The position numbers were made by a program, and so were the translations under genes. This document shows, one piece after another, positions 33,428 through 44,110 of a DNA stretch of 64,000 nt. The notes below the pieces were generated by a model. That model did no database searches. It was not told the origin of the DNA and saw nothing but the letters and a program-made list of their open reading frames with translations. Each line of letters starts with the position of its first letter. Position 1 is the stretch's first letter. This stretch comes from Megaustenia siamemsis. Taxonomy: Eukaryota; Mollusca; Gastropoda; Stylommatophora; Ariophantidae. Location: contig JAVIAB010000124.1 of NCBI GenBank assembly GCA_032433765.1, positions 79,140,465 through 79,204,464 of the forward strand, written 5' to 3'.

Positions 33428-34499
33428 AGAAGGGGAGAAATAGGAGAAGATGATAAAAACGAAAACAAATCAAATGAGTGGGGGAGTGAGAGGAAGATGG
33501 GTGATTTACATGGAAGGTGTGAAATAGTGATTTTGAAAACAGTTCATAGGGACTGCGGGAGTCTCGGGAATACAGGAGAAGGTAAGGGGGAGTTGAGTGC
33601 GGAAGAAACAAAAGTCAGGGGTGGACAGTAATAGGAGAGAGAGAAGGAAGAAATCAGCTCAGTTAAAATAATGAATTCTCGGGATTTTAAGGGAGTTCAG
33701 TCGTCAGATGATGTAAGAAGGTTAAGGATTGGTTAAAGATAAAAAATATAGATGATTGGAGGGGTTATGAGGGAGAGTTTTGACTCAAGCGGTGGCCCGG
33801 GAAGCAGGGTAACCAAGAGGCGGTAGTTACCTTGCTGCCAACCTCTGAAGAGGGTGTTTGTGTTCTTAAGTGCCAGTGCTAGTAGTTGTGAGCAAGTAAA
33901 TTCTGTTGAAGTGTTATTAGTTGTGAGCAAGGAGCTTGTCAACTGATGTTGAATTACAAGTTAAACTGATTAGTTACTAGTTTAGGGAAGGCTGTGTGAA
34001 TTGGCCATGAACTGACTATTGTTGTCAAGGAAATTTTGTTGAAGTTCTCTTTAGTGTGAGCAAGGAGCCAGGAGCTCGTCAACTAGAGTACATTATAAGT
34101 TGACTGTTTAGTTACCAGGGTAGTGTAGGGGCCTGAAATTAAACCCTTATACTAGTCACATAAGTGAGCCAGTGGTAAAATGAGGTAATGTACAACGATG
34201 ACTAGGCCAATCGCGTGTTTAACTGGAGAGAACACTGGCATTTTTATGCAATAAATGTGAGTGTGCAAATTAAGCACTGTCAGCGTGGGGATCTGGGTGA
34301 GGTGGCCGTCATTTGGGTGTGCTCGAATTGTCAAGGAGATCTGTGTGCAACAGGAATAAAAGCGAGGCACTTATTTTTAATGCAGTGTGTTAAGTTCTTG
34401 AGTCAGTGTGATGAGCACAGCAAGTATGAATGCATAACAGTGAATGAAGCAGGCTACAGATTAGAGGGCTGTGTGACCCATTACTAAACATCAATGCGA
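33428..34499 (+). other. About 1.07 kb of non-LINE sequence between LINE F fragments
   Basis: Replaces about 240 bp of LINE F sequence, so it is not a simple insertion. It contains an imperfect duplication of about 160 bp (gtgagcaaggagcttgtcaa at about 33920 and gtgagcaaggagccaggagc at about 34055). A short open frame at 34215-34487 (90 codons) contains WVCSNCQGDLC, QCVKFLSQCDEHSKYEC and EGCVTHY, a cysteine/histidine-rich pattern reminiscent of a zinc-binding module. No family is recognised, and no splice context can be argued. Confidence 0.35.
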
Positions 34500-34685
34500 A
34501 GTACTACCACTAGACAAAGAGGAAGACCAAGGAATTCTTGGAGAAGACAGAAAGAAGCAGAGATGAAGATGATGGGGAAGACATGGAATGATCTTAAAGA
34601 ATTGCAAGAAACGGAATGACTTGGAAAGTGTCTGTTGAAGACCTACGTTCCACAGGGAGCTGAAAGGTAGAAGAAGAAGAACTCC
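34500..34685 (+). mobile_element. LINE family F fragment, 3' part with GAA-type tail
   Basis: agacaaagaggaagaccaag through ggaagacatggaatgatctt to gctgaaaggtagaagaagaa, identical in order to the end of the copies at 14030 and 38098. Confidence 0.8.
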
Positions 34686-35317
34686 AAAAGTTTATGTAAA
34701 TCATGAACTCCACTTTTATAAGTGGAACAATAATATAATTAGATATGAAGCCTCTATATGAGGATTGTCCTAGAAGTATCGACCTTCATTTTTCCTAAGG
34801 AAACTAATAAAGCACTTGAGATGTCATCCAGTGTGGAACCATACTGGACCTTCATGAAAAGGTTTTCCCACTTGCAGAGTGAGTCATTCATTGGCAGTCA
34901 GCCTGTGAGTGAATGTATATTCACATATTTGTATATACAGTTAATATTCATCAGATTTTCATTTGTCACAAAGTGATGTAACAACTTGAGCAGTGGCATT
35001 GCATCAAATTTTGCCACAATATGAGTGATACCCAAATGGACACCATTTGAAAAATTTAACAGAATTTAGGCAAAGAAGCCATGGTGAGCATCAAACAAAT
35101 TAAGGACAACAAACTGAAACAATGAGGTCATTGAGAAGTGCAACTGTTGACTATGCAAGACCATTGTGTCACCATCTGAGAACTTATGGAAAAAGGATTA
35201 GGGGGGGGGTGGCGGCGCAAACATTGGTTTGGCATAATAAATTTTGCACGAGAATTTGGTTATGCAAAGAGTGTCTGTAAAATTTGTGCCAAAGCTCCTA
35301 CGGATGGAGAAGAAGCA
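34686..35317. other. Unassigned, possible decayed DNA transposon
   Basis: Segments such as gaggattgtcctagaagtat and tggtgagcatcaaacaaatt recall mariner-type ends and N-termini, but no transposase motif can be read. Confidence 0.25.
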
Positions 35318-35750
35318 ACTCCATCTGAAAGTCTCACAGGATGTTCTGGACTGTGGCAACAGCAACTCCAACTCCATCTGAAAGTCTCACAGGACGTTCT
35401 GGACTGTGGCAACAGCAACTTCAACTCCATCTGAAAGTCTCACAGGATGTTCTGGACTGTGGCAACAGTAACTCCAACTCCATCTGAAAGTCTCACAGGA
35501 TGTTCTGGACTGTGGCAACAGTAACTCCAACTCCATCTGAAAGTCTCACAGGATGTTCTGGACTGTGGCAACAGCAACTTCAACTCCATCTGAAAGTCTC
35601 ACAGGATGTTCTGGACTGTGGCAACAGCAACTTCAACTCCATCTGAAAGTCTCACAGGATGTTCTGGACTGTGGCAACAGCAACTTCAACTCCATCTGAA
35701 AGTCTCACAGGACGTTCTGGACTGTGGCAACAGCAACTCCAACTTCCCAA
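35318..35750. repeat. 53-bp tandem array, about 8 copies
   Basis: Unit aactccatctgaaagtctca plus caggatgttctggactgtgg plus caacagcaacttc. The first spacing is 43 bp (a shortened first unit). Confidence 0.93.
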
Positions 35751-35845
35751 ACACTTCAATCACAAGTGAAGAGCTGTGGGTTTATATGTTGTTGTTATTA
35801 GGGTCATCATCACTGCACACCGGATGAGATCCCACAAGATTAAAC

Positions 35846-37350
35846 CCAAGAAACCAAGGTGCAGTTGTCACAGTGGATACATTCATCATCCCTGAACACA
35901 AGAAACCAAGATGCAGTCGTCACAGTGGATACATTCATCATCCCTGAACACAAGAAACCAAGATGCAGTCGTCACAGTGGATACATTCATCATCCCTGAA
36001 CACAAGAAACCAAGATGCAGTCGTCACAGTGGATACATTCATCATCCCTGAACACAAGAAACCAAGGTGCAGTCGTCACAGTGGATACATTCATCATCCC
36101 TGAACACAAGAAACCAAGATGCAGTCGTCACAGTGGATACATTCATCATCCCTGAACACAAGAAACCAAGGTGCAGTCGTCACAGTGGATACATTCATCA
36201 TCCCTGAACACAAGAAACCAAGGTGCAGTCGTCACAGTGGATACATTCATCATCCCTGAACCCAAGAAAACAAGGTGCAGTCATCACAGTGGATACATTC
36301 ATCATCCCTGAACACAAGAAACCAAGGTGCAGTCATCACAGTGGATACATTCATCATCCCTGAACACAAGAAACCAAGGTGCAGTCGTCACAGTGGATAC
36401 ATTCATCATCCCTGAACCCAAGAAACCAAGATGCAGTCATCACAGTGGATACATTCATCATCCCTGAACACAAGAAACCAAGGTGCAGTCGTCACAGTGG
36501 ATACATTCATCATCCCTGAACACAAGAAACCAAGGTGCAGTCGTCACAGTGGATACATTCATCATCCCTGAACACAAGAAACCAAGGTGCAGTCGTCACA
36601 GTGGATACATTCATCATCCCTGAACCCAAGAAACCAAGGTGCAGTCGTCACAGTGGATACATTCATCATCCCTGAACACAAGAAACCAAAGTGCAGTCGT
36701 CACAGTGGATACATTCATCATCCCTGAACACAAGAAACCAAGGTGCAATCATCACAGTGGATACATTCATCATCCCTGAACCCAAGAAACCAAGGTGCAG
36801 TCGTCACAGTGGATACATTCATCATCCCTGAACCCAAGAAACCAAGATGCAGTCGTCACAGTGGATACATTCATCATCCCTGAACACAAGAAACCAAGGT
36901 GCAGTCGTCACAGTGGATACATTCATCATCCCTGAACACAAGAAACCAAGGTGCAGTCATCACAGTGGATACATTCATCATCCCTGAACACAAGAAACCA
37001 AGGTGCAGTCGTCATAGTGGATACATTCATCATCCCTGAACACAAGAAACCAAGGTGCAGTCATCACAGTGGATACATTCATCATCCCTGAACCCAAGAA
37101 ACCAAGGTGCAGTCATCACAGTGGATACATTCATCATCCCTGAACCCAAGAAACCAAGATGCAGTCGTCACAGTGGATACATTCATCATCCCTGAACCCA
37201 AGAAACCAAGGTGCAGTCGTCACAGTGGATACATTCATCATCCCTGAACACAAGAAACCAAGGTGCAGTCGTCACAGTGGATACATTCATCATCCCTGAA
37301 CCCAAGAAACCAAGGTGCAGTCGTCACAGTGGATACATTCATCATCCCTA
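35846..37350. repeat. 52-bp tandem array, about 29 copies
   Basis: Unit caagaaaccaaggtgcagtc plus gtcacagtggatacattcat plus catccctgaaca. Variation is limited to a few sites (ggtgc/gatgc, gtcgtc/gtcatc, acaca/accca), whose mixed order suggests unequal exchange. Confidence 0.95.
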
Positions 37351-37789
37351 AAGTGAAGAAAGCAAGGCAGGCATTTAGCAACACCAGTATCATATTGCCC
37401 ATTTTCTTTGACTCCCAGGGGATCATCAGTCACCTTTATGGTGCTGTGCAATATAAATGCCCATACATGTGGTCAACAAGAACTTGGCAGCTCCATCATG
37501 ACAAAATACACTTGCCCATCCTTCACAACTGATTCAGACTTTCCTTGCCAAGCACAAGATTCCTCTCATTCATCAAGCTCTTTGCACTCCCAACTTGGCT
37601 TCTTGAGATTTTCCCCCCAAGATAATCATAGTGCTGAAAGGTTTCAATTTTGAGTCAACAGAAAACATTATAAACAGCATGATAGCCCACTCTCAAAAAG
37701 GTCTTACAGAAATGCAAAACAAAGGCAGGAGTGCTGGAAGAAGTGTGTGCAGTTCCAAGGAGAATACTTTAAAGGGAGTTATGGTTTCA

Positions 37790-38020
37790 CACATCCAGGT
37801 GAGAAGTTCTATTTTTCACACATCCAGGTAAGAAGTTCTATTTTTCACATATCTGGGTGAGAAGTTCTATTTTTCACATATCCAGGTGAGAAGTTCTATT
37901 TTTCACATATCCAGGTGAGAAGTTCTATTTTTTTCTTCACATATCCAGGTGAGAAGTTCTATTTTTCACATATCCAGGTGAGAAGTTCTATTTTCACACA
38001 TCCGGGTGAGAAGTTCTATT
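37790..38020. repeat. 29-bp tandem array, 8 copies, each with splice-site-like motifs
   Basis: Unit tatccaggtgagaagttcta plus tttttcaca. Each unit reads, on the plus strand, a pyrimidine-rich stretch ending in CAG followed directly by GTGAGAAG, so it resembles both a 3' and a 5' splice site. It lies antisense to LRRC57, in its first coding intron's upstream neighbour sequence (between exons 1 and 2). Confidence 0.9.
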
Positions 38021-38097
38021 TTTTCAACCCAAAGATGAGATACATTTTTAACAACCCTCAGATCCCAAGTTAACTAGACCTTAAAGTCAATTTTATA

Positions 38098-38522
38098 TTG
38101 CCATTATATGGCTGTGAAACATGGAAAACAACAAAAATGACAATCATGAAGATACAGACCTTCATTAATGGTTGCTTGTGCAGAATGGAAATGGCAGGAC
38201 AAAATCACTAACATAGAATTATGGAAAAAGTACCAGTCAAATACCAGTGGACAAAGGGATACAGCAAAGACGATGGTACTGGATAGGACACACTGCGGAA
38301 TCCAAATGAGAGTATTACACAACTTGACCTTTTCTGGAATCCCCATGGAAAAAGGCAAAGAAGAAGACCAAAATATTTTTGGAGAAGACAGATGGAAGCA
38401 GAGTTGAAGATGATGGGGAAGACATGGAATGAAATTAAAAGAATGGCAAGAAACAGAACAGCTTGGAAAATGTTTGCTAAAGACATGTGCTCCACAGGGA
38501 GCTGAAAGGTAGAAGAAGAATG
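38098..38522 (+). mobile_element. LINE family F 3' fragment with GAA-type tail
   Basis: LYGCETWKTTKMTIMKIQTF, ADGKWQDKITNIELWK-type sequence, NPHGKRQRRRPKYFWRRQ-type sequence and the end gctgaaaggtagaagaagaa. It ends about 50 bp from the LRRC57 exon 1 donor. Confidence 0.82.
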
Positions 38523-38575
38523 TCAATTTTCTGCATTAATAATCATAATAAAGATAGCAATATAAAGATTTAAAC

Positions 38576-38659
38576 CTCTTTTAAATGTAAACGTCGAAGT
38601 TGACATGCTCCTGTCTTTTGAGCAGTTTCAATATGCTGTTTCAGGTTGGAGTTGCCCAT
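38576..38659 (-). CDS. LRRC57: LRRC57 orthologue, coding exon 1 (start codon)
   Basis: First coding exon of a leucine-rich repeat protein. ATG at 38659-38657 opens MGNSNLKQHIETAQKTG, which matches the conserved N-terminus of LRRC57 (MGNS, ETAQKTG). It encodes residues 1-28 and ends in phase 0 at 38576 before a weak GT donor (gtttaa). The next intron base triplets contain a stop, so the exon must end here. The glycine at position 2 fits an N-myristoylation signal, suggesting membrane attachment (inference). Upstream, a good acceptor (tactttctcag) at 38743-38744 opens the exon at 38742, giving an 83-nt 5'UTR segment. LRRC57 is widely conserved in animals but its biochemical role is not established; it is expected to be a protein-binding LRR scaffold. 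The five exons together encode 237 residues, the usual family length. No frame damage is seen. Confidence 0.93.
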
Positions 38660-38742
38660 TATCCATCTAGCACTCTGTGATGTCTCCTGACTGCTTTGTG
38701 ATGTTGATGGCTGTTCTGTGGAATGGTCTGTCGTGATCTTTC
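38660..38742 (-). other. LRRC57: LRRC57 5'UTR segment in exon with start codon
   Basis: Sequence between a consensus 3' splice site (pyrimidine-rich tactttctcag, AG at 38744-38743) and the LRRC57 start codon. The presence of an acceptor implies at least one further non-coding exon upstream. The limits are inferred from splice signals only. Confidence 0.6.
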
Positions 38743-38944
38743 CTGAGAAAGTAAATTAAAACTCCATCCTAAAAATTTCATTTACATTTTAACAAAAACA
38801 TTCCACATATATAAATATATAAATATTCCATTTATACTATCATCAAAAATAAAATAAAAAATTCCCACTTAATTTTACAATAAATGAGTGCTAACGTTTT
38901 ATTCATATGTGATGAAAATTAAAATACTCTCAATTGTAAAGTTG

Positions 38945-40675
38945 GATGCAGTGAGGCCTTGGCTTAGTAGTGGTTAGAGACAAATCAGAACTTAGTAGTG
39001 GTTAGAGACAAATCAGAACTTGGTAGTGGTTAGAGACAAATCAGAACTTAGTAGTGGTTAGAGACAAATCAGAACTTGGTAGTGGTTAGAGACAAATCAG
39101 AACTTGGTAGTGGTTAGAGACAAATCAGAACTTGGTAGTGGTTAGAGACAAATCAGAACTTGGTAGTGGTTAGAGACAAATCAGAACTTAGTAGTGGTTA
39201 GAGACAAATCAGAACTTAGTAGTGGTTAGAGACAAATCAGAACTTGGTAGTGGTTAGAAACAAATCAGAACTTGGTAGTGGTTAGAGACAAATCAGAACT
39301 TGGTAGTGGTTAGAGACAAATCAGAACTTGGTAGTGGTTAGAGACAAATCAGAACTTGGTAGTGGTTAGAAACAAATCAGAACTTGGTAGTGGTTAGAGA
39401 CAAATCAGAACTTGGTAGTGGTTAGAAACAAATCAGAACTTGGTAGTGGTTAGAGACAAATCAGAACTTAGTAGTGGTTAGAGACAAATCAGAACTTGGT
39501 AGTGGTTAGAGACAAATCAGAACTTGGTAGTGGTTAGAGACAAATCAGAACTTGGTAGTGGTTAGAAACAAATCAGAACTTGGTAGTGGTTAGAGACAAA
39601 TCAGAACTTGGTAGTGGTTAGAGACAAATCAGAACTTGGTAGTGGTTAGAGACAAATCAGAACTTGGTAGTGGTTAGAGACAAATCAGAACTTGGTAGTG
39701 GTTAGAGACAAATCAGAACTTAGTAGTGGTTAGAAACAAATCAGAACTTGGTAGTGGTTAGAGACAAATCAGAACTTGGTAGTGGTTAGAGACAAATCAG
39801 AACTTAGTAACGGTTAGAGACAAATCAGAACTTAGTAGTGGTTAGAGACAAATCAGAACTTGGTAGTGGTTAGAGACAAATCAGAACTTAGTAGTGGTTA
39901 GAGACAAATAAAAACTTGGTAGTGGTTAGAGTCAAATCAGAACTTAGTAGCGGTTAGAGACAAATCAGAACTTAGTAGCGGTTAGAGACAAATCAGAACT
40001 TGGTAGTGGTTAGAGACAAATAAAAACTTGGTAGTGGTTAGAGACAAATCAGAACTTAGTAGTGGTTAGAGACAAATCAGAACTTGGTAGTGGTTAGAGA
40101 CAAATAAAAACTTGGTAGTGGTTAGAGACAAATCAGAACTTGGTAGCGGTTAGAAACAAATCAGAACTTAGAAGTGGTTAGAGACAAATCAGAACTTAGT
40201 AGTGGTTAGAGACAAATCAGAACTTGGTAGTGGTTAGAGACAAATCAGAACTTAGTAGTGGTTAGAGACAAATCAGAACTTGGTAGTGGTTAGAGACAAA
40301 TCAGAACTTGGTAGCGGTTAGAGACAAATCAGAACTTGGTAGTGGTTAGAGACAAATCAGAACTTAGAAGTGGTTAGAGACAAATCAGAACTTAGTAGTG
40401 GTTAGAGACAAATCAGAACTTGGTAGTGGTTAGAGACAAATCAGAACTTAGTAGTGGTTAGAGACAAATCAGAACTTGGTAGTGGTTAGAGACAAATCAG
40501 AACTTGGTAGCGGTTAGAGACAAATCAGAACTTGGTAGTGGTTAGAGACAAATCAGAACTTAGAAGTGGTTAGAGACAAATCAGAACTTAGTAGTGGTTA
40601 GAGACTATAGAAACAAGAGGCTAAGTTTGATCATGATCAATGGCTGCTAAGTTCACTTAGCCTTAAATGAGTTCT
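38945..40675 (+). mobile_element. SINE1 copy whose tRNA head has been expanded
   Basis: Left flank gaggccttggcttag is the SINE1 box A region. The right flank (40606-40672) reads gactatagaaacaagaggct, aagtttgatcat (degenerate box B), ggctgctaagttcacttagc and cttaaatgag, matching gactacaaagaacaagaggt onward in the intact copy at 47248. The 28-bp array lies between box A and box B. The body beyond is truncated where LINE B begins. Confidence 0.75.
38955..40606. repeat. 28-bp tandem array, about 59 copies, within SINE1
   Basis: Unit tagtggttagagacaaatca plus gaacttgg. The tagtggttag portion is box A of the SINE. Sequence variants (cttgg/cttag, gagac/aaaac, tagcgg, caaataaaaac) recur in mixed order; a block containing cagaacttagaagtgg is duplicated about 195 bp apart (40165-40190 and 40360-40385, again at 40560), evidence of multi-unit duplication. 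Confidence 0.95.
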
Positions 40676-41945
40676 TCTTCTTCTTTCCTTCCTCATCTGC
40701 CTTTCAGCGTCGAGGGAAGATATAATTTGCGGTCTTTTGCTCTTCTGTTCGCCTCTGCTGCTGTTATGTTTCCTAGTGCTTCTAATATTCCATCGACCCA
40801 TCTTTTTCGTGGTTGACCATTGGGTCTGGTGTTCTCACAATGTTTGTTGAAAGCTCATTGTGTTGTGTTTTGTTCTTTCTGCCTTGTCACGTGGCTAAAC
40901 CATTTTATCTGTTGTTTCCTTATATATTCTATGGCGGGGGCTATTCCTAGCTTTTTTCTCAGTTCTTCATTTCTGATCTTATCTCTCAGACTGTTTCCTG
41001 TCATTCATCTAACACATTTCACCTCTGTAGAGGTTATTTTTCTTATTGTTCTTGCATCTAGGGTCCAGGTCTGGCATTGGTAGCACAACGCTGGGATGAA
41101 GATTGTATTGTATAGTACTCGTTTTGCCTCCAGAGTTATTTCCTTGTTGGACAATAGTGGTGATAACTGTCCGATGATTTGACAAGCTTTGTTGCATCTT
41201 GATTCTATCTCTGCCGTTTGAGAATTATCATTTGTCATTAGACTTCCTAGGAATTTGAATTCCTCTACTTGTTTTAGTTGTCTGCCTTCTATAGTTATGT
41301 TGATGTTCTGTTTATTTTTGGCGACGTTCATGACTTCTGTTTTGTTGATGTTGATTTTCATGTTGTATTTTGTGCCTGAGATGTTGAGTTTGTTTAAGTG
41401 TTCTTGTAGGCCTTCTATTGTTTCATGTATTAGTGCCTGGTCGTCTGCAAATAGAAGCTCGTTGATCTCCTCTGCCTCTGACCGCGTTGGCTAGCTTGCA
41501 TATATGGTCCATGTATGTAATAAACAGTAGGGGGGATAGTACGCACCCCTGTCTTACACCTGATCTAACTTCGAAGTGGTCTGTGTAGCCTGCTGCTGTT
41601 CTGACCCTGCAGCTGCTGTTGACGTAGAGGCTTTTAATAAGGTTGGTTAGATGTTGGCCTACTCCGTGTGTTGTTAGTATCTCCCACAGTTGTTCTCTGT
41701 TTACTCTGTTGAATGCTTTTTCCTGGTCAATGAAGGCTATGTACAAGTGTTGATTGTGTTCTGTCATTTTTTCTGCAAGCTGTTTTAGTGTGAATAGTGC
41801 GTCAGTACATCCTCTGTTTTTTCGGAACATCATTTGAGAATCGCTTAACTATAGTTCTATTATTGGTCTCAGCCTTTTTTCCAAGATTTTGGCGTAAAGC
41901 TTTCCTACATGGCTGAAAATAGATATACCTCTATATTGATTGCAG
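40672..41945 (-). mobile_element. LINE family B copy, RT to 3' end
   Basis: Minus strand encodes FRKNRGCTDALFTLKQLAEK, YIAFIDQEKAFNRVNREQLW (first catalytic Asp box), SGVRQGCVLSPLLFITYMDH and, after a frameshift near 41475, INELLFADDQALIHE (second catalytic box), VEEFKFLGSLMTNDNSQTAE, LCYQCQTWTLDARTIRK and a C-terminal RQKDKTQH-type region. It ends at ttcttcttctttccttcctc on the plus strand. 5' truncated; no endonuclease. Confidence 0.88.
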
Positions 41946-41957
41946 TCTCTTAAATGA

Positions 41958-42240
41958 GTTGACTAAGTAAAAAAGTAAAGTGAATAGTCCCTCCACGACT
42001 TGCTAGATGTATGGAGAATATGATGTTAGTGACCATATTTTTCCATGACAAGGGCATATTTTAGGGTGATCTGTTCCATAAATGAGTGGCTGCCTTTACT
42101 TCCAAGAAAAATCTCTGGTATCCACTATTTGATGTAAACCCTACAACCTTGACAGTCCTATAGAAGACAACCGCTACTTCAGGAGAGAAAACCTGAACCT
42201 TCTAATCAGGAAGTGAATGCACTAACTCAGCCTTCAAGTC
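41958..42240 (-). mobile_element. SINE1 copy, full length, antisense
   Basis: On the minus strand aggctgagttagtgcattca (box A-like), ggttcaggttttc (box B-like), then gataccagagatttttcttg, gatcaccctaaaatatgccc and gactattcactttac. It abuts the LINE B 5' truncation point. Confidence 0.7.
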
Positions 42241-42255
42241 TTCTCTTAAATAAGT

Positions 42256-42450
42256 ACCAGGTGTGGGGGGCTCGTTGATCTCGAGGCCGGCATCTTGACA
42301 ACAGAGAGGTTGTGGGTTCAAATCCAAGCTACACCAATTAGGATTTTTATTCATGATTTCTCTGTGCGGTAGCCACCCCTGGTCTCAGCAGTGAGATCCG
42401 ACTTGCAACGTCATTTACTCATGGACAGAAAAAATGAGTACATCAGAAGA
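42256..42450 (+). mobile_element. SINE2 copy, sense
   Basis: ggctcgttgatctcgaggcc (box A-like region) and gtgggttcaaatcc (strong box B), followed by ggatttttattcatgatttc, gcggtagccacccctggtct and gtcatttactcatggacag. It pairs with the antisense copy 70 bp to the right. Confidence 0.75.
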
Positions 42451-42514
42451 TGGAAGACATTTGCCAAACATTTTTGTCTTCTTTCTAATTTTTTTTTTCC
42501 CGTTCGCCAGCTTC

Positions 42515-42822
42515 CACTGATGAAGTCTATGGAGACTAAGAGCTGAATTTTGCATGTTAATCCATTTTTTGCCTGGCAGCCATGTGAACAGGGGTCCCTC
42601 GCCACACAGGCAGATAACTCCGACTTCGGAGGTACTCAGATTATTTTATTATGAGTAATGGACATTTCAAGCTGGGCCTCACTGCTGAGACTGGGGGTCG
42701 TTGCTGCAGAGAGAAATCACAAATAAAAATCCCAACTGGTGTAGCCAGGATTTTTACCCACAATCTCTCCTTCTAGAGGCCGGCGTCTTGCCTCAAGACC
42801 AACCAGTCTCCCCTTCTTTCTG
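42515..42822 (-). mobile_element. SINE2 copy, antisense, full length
   Basis: Minus strand: gactggttggtcttgaggca (box A-like), cctctagaaggagagattgt, then gatttttatttgtgatttct, ccagtctcagcagtgaggc, gagtacctccgaagtcggag and gcaaaattcagctcttagtc. It matches 57555-57862. Confidence 0.78.
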
Positions 42823-43894
42823 ATGACACAGCTTCACGTAGAAATTATGCTTCTATAATGTCTTCAATAGCTATCTGCAGTTTATTCTATACCTGAATCC
42901 TGTTTGTGTGCTATTCATACCGTATGTTTGAACAGAAAGCAGTCCTTGTGGCACTCTTTCTTCATATTAAATTTTCTTATCAAGCTGTTCTTCCTAAAAA
43001 TATGCATCATCTTGGTGCTGATGTGGAACATGATTTACTAGCTTAACAATGTTTAGTTGATAAAATAATGTGCAACACAACATTACAATAATAAAATTAT
43101 TTATTATCTATCATCACATATTGCCATTGCTAAAGCAGCATCAGAAACTTAATACTAAATGCAGTAGAACAGAATTAAATATACAAGAATATGACAATTG
43201 ACACTATAATACAAAGTTCTAAATTAATAGAATCTTGATCTCATAAACTGTTGAAACAAGAAAGAAATGTTTCAACAGTAGACAGTTTAAAAGAGTTAAG
43301 TTAAGAAGGCTGTTAAGATCAGATAGGTGATGGAAGGACCACTTACTGTCAATTAAATTGATCATCAATATTCAAAGAATTGTAATGAGTAATCATAATG
43401 AGAATATACAACAAGAACAGTTATCATTGTTTATTATTTCATTTATGAAATAAATCTCTGACTAAAAGACTACACTGACTACCAATACACTTCACTACTA
43501 TAGATAGTCTATATAGTAGAATAGTCATAGTGATCCTAACTAATAATTTTATAATTTACTAAACAAACTCTGTGACTAAAGTATATCCATTTACTAAATT
43601 GTTGTAAATAACAAGTAATAATAATTGTTATTTTTAGTATTGGTGACAGAATAAACAATTAAACAAAATACTCTAGACTCATACTGTCTCTAAAACATTA
43701 ACGACAACACTCACACTTCCTTTTACTTTTAGTTTAGGTTAGGCTGTTGTCGTTGTCATACACACACAGTGAGTTGAGTGAGTGGTAACCCTGAAGTAAC
43801 AGACTTAAACTAAAAGTGTAGTAGTAACACTCAGTGTAACAGATTAGTTCACTAGTGTTACTGTTACTAACAACAGTTGTGTTGTGCAACTAAC
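42823..43894. other. AT-rich spacer, LRRC57 5' side
   Basis: No repeat family or coding frame recognised; from about 43690 the sequence becomes rich in taaca and gttac motifs. Confidence 0.4.
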
Positions 43895-44000
43895 ACTTAC
43901 TTTAACTTACGAACAACTACAACAACACTAACAGTAACAGTAACAACTACTGTTACTGTCTGTTGTCGTTGTAAGTTGTTGTGTTGAGTAAAGTAAAGTA
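43895..44000. repeat. Imperfect inverted repeat in TAACA-rich sequence
   Basis: Left arm (43895-43940: acttacgaacaactacaaca, actaacagtaacag) is complementary to right arm (43950-44000: ctgttactgtctgttgtcgt, tgtaagttgttgtgttgag) around a 10-bp loop. The surrounding 43690-44000 is unusually rich in short taaca/gttac motifs. It lies just outside the putative LRRC57 first-exon donor. Confidence 0.55.
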
Positions 44001-44051
44001 AACACATAATAAAACAGTTAATTAATTGTTAACATTTCGGTTGTTTCTTAC

Positions 44052-44110
44052 CTGTTTTCTAAAACAGCAAAGCATTTATTACACTGTAATGCAGTAATCT
44101 ACTCCATGAT
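44052..44110 (-). promoter_or_regulatory. possible LRRC57 non-coding first exon / promoter side
   Basis: On the minus strand a strong donor, aaaacag|gtaagaaac, ends at 44052. If spliced to the acceptor at 38743 it would supply the missing first exon, with an intron of about 5.3 kb that includes the large 28-bp array. No TATA box or other core element can be identified with confidence. The limits to the right are arbitrary. This rests on a single donor motif plus location. Confidence 0.25.

Noticed and set aside
34740..35180. Mariner transposon
   Set aside because: Only loose similarity to terminal and N-terminal words; no transposase motif or inverted terminal repeats could be found.
37790..38020. 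CRISPR array
   Set aside because: Units are contiguous with no unique spacers, the genome is animal, and no cas genes exist.
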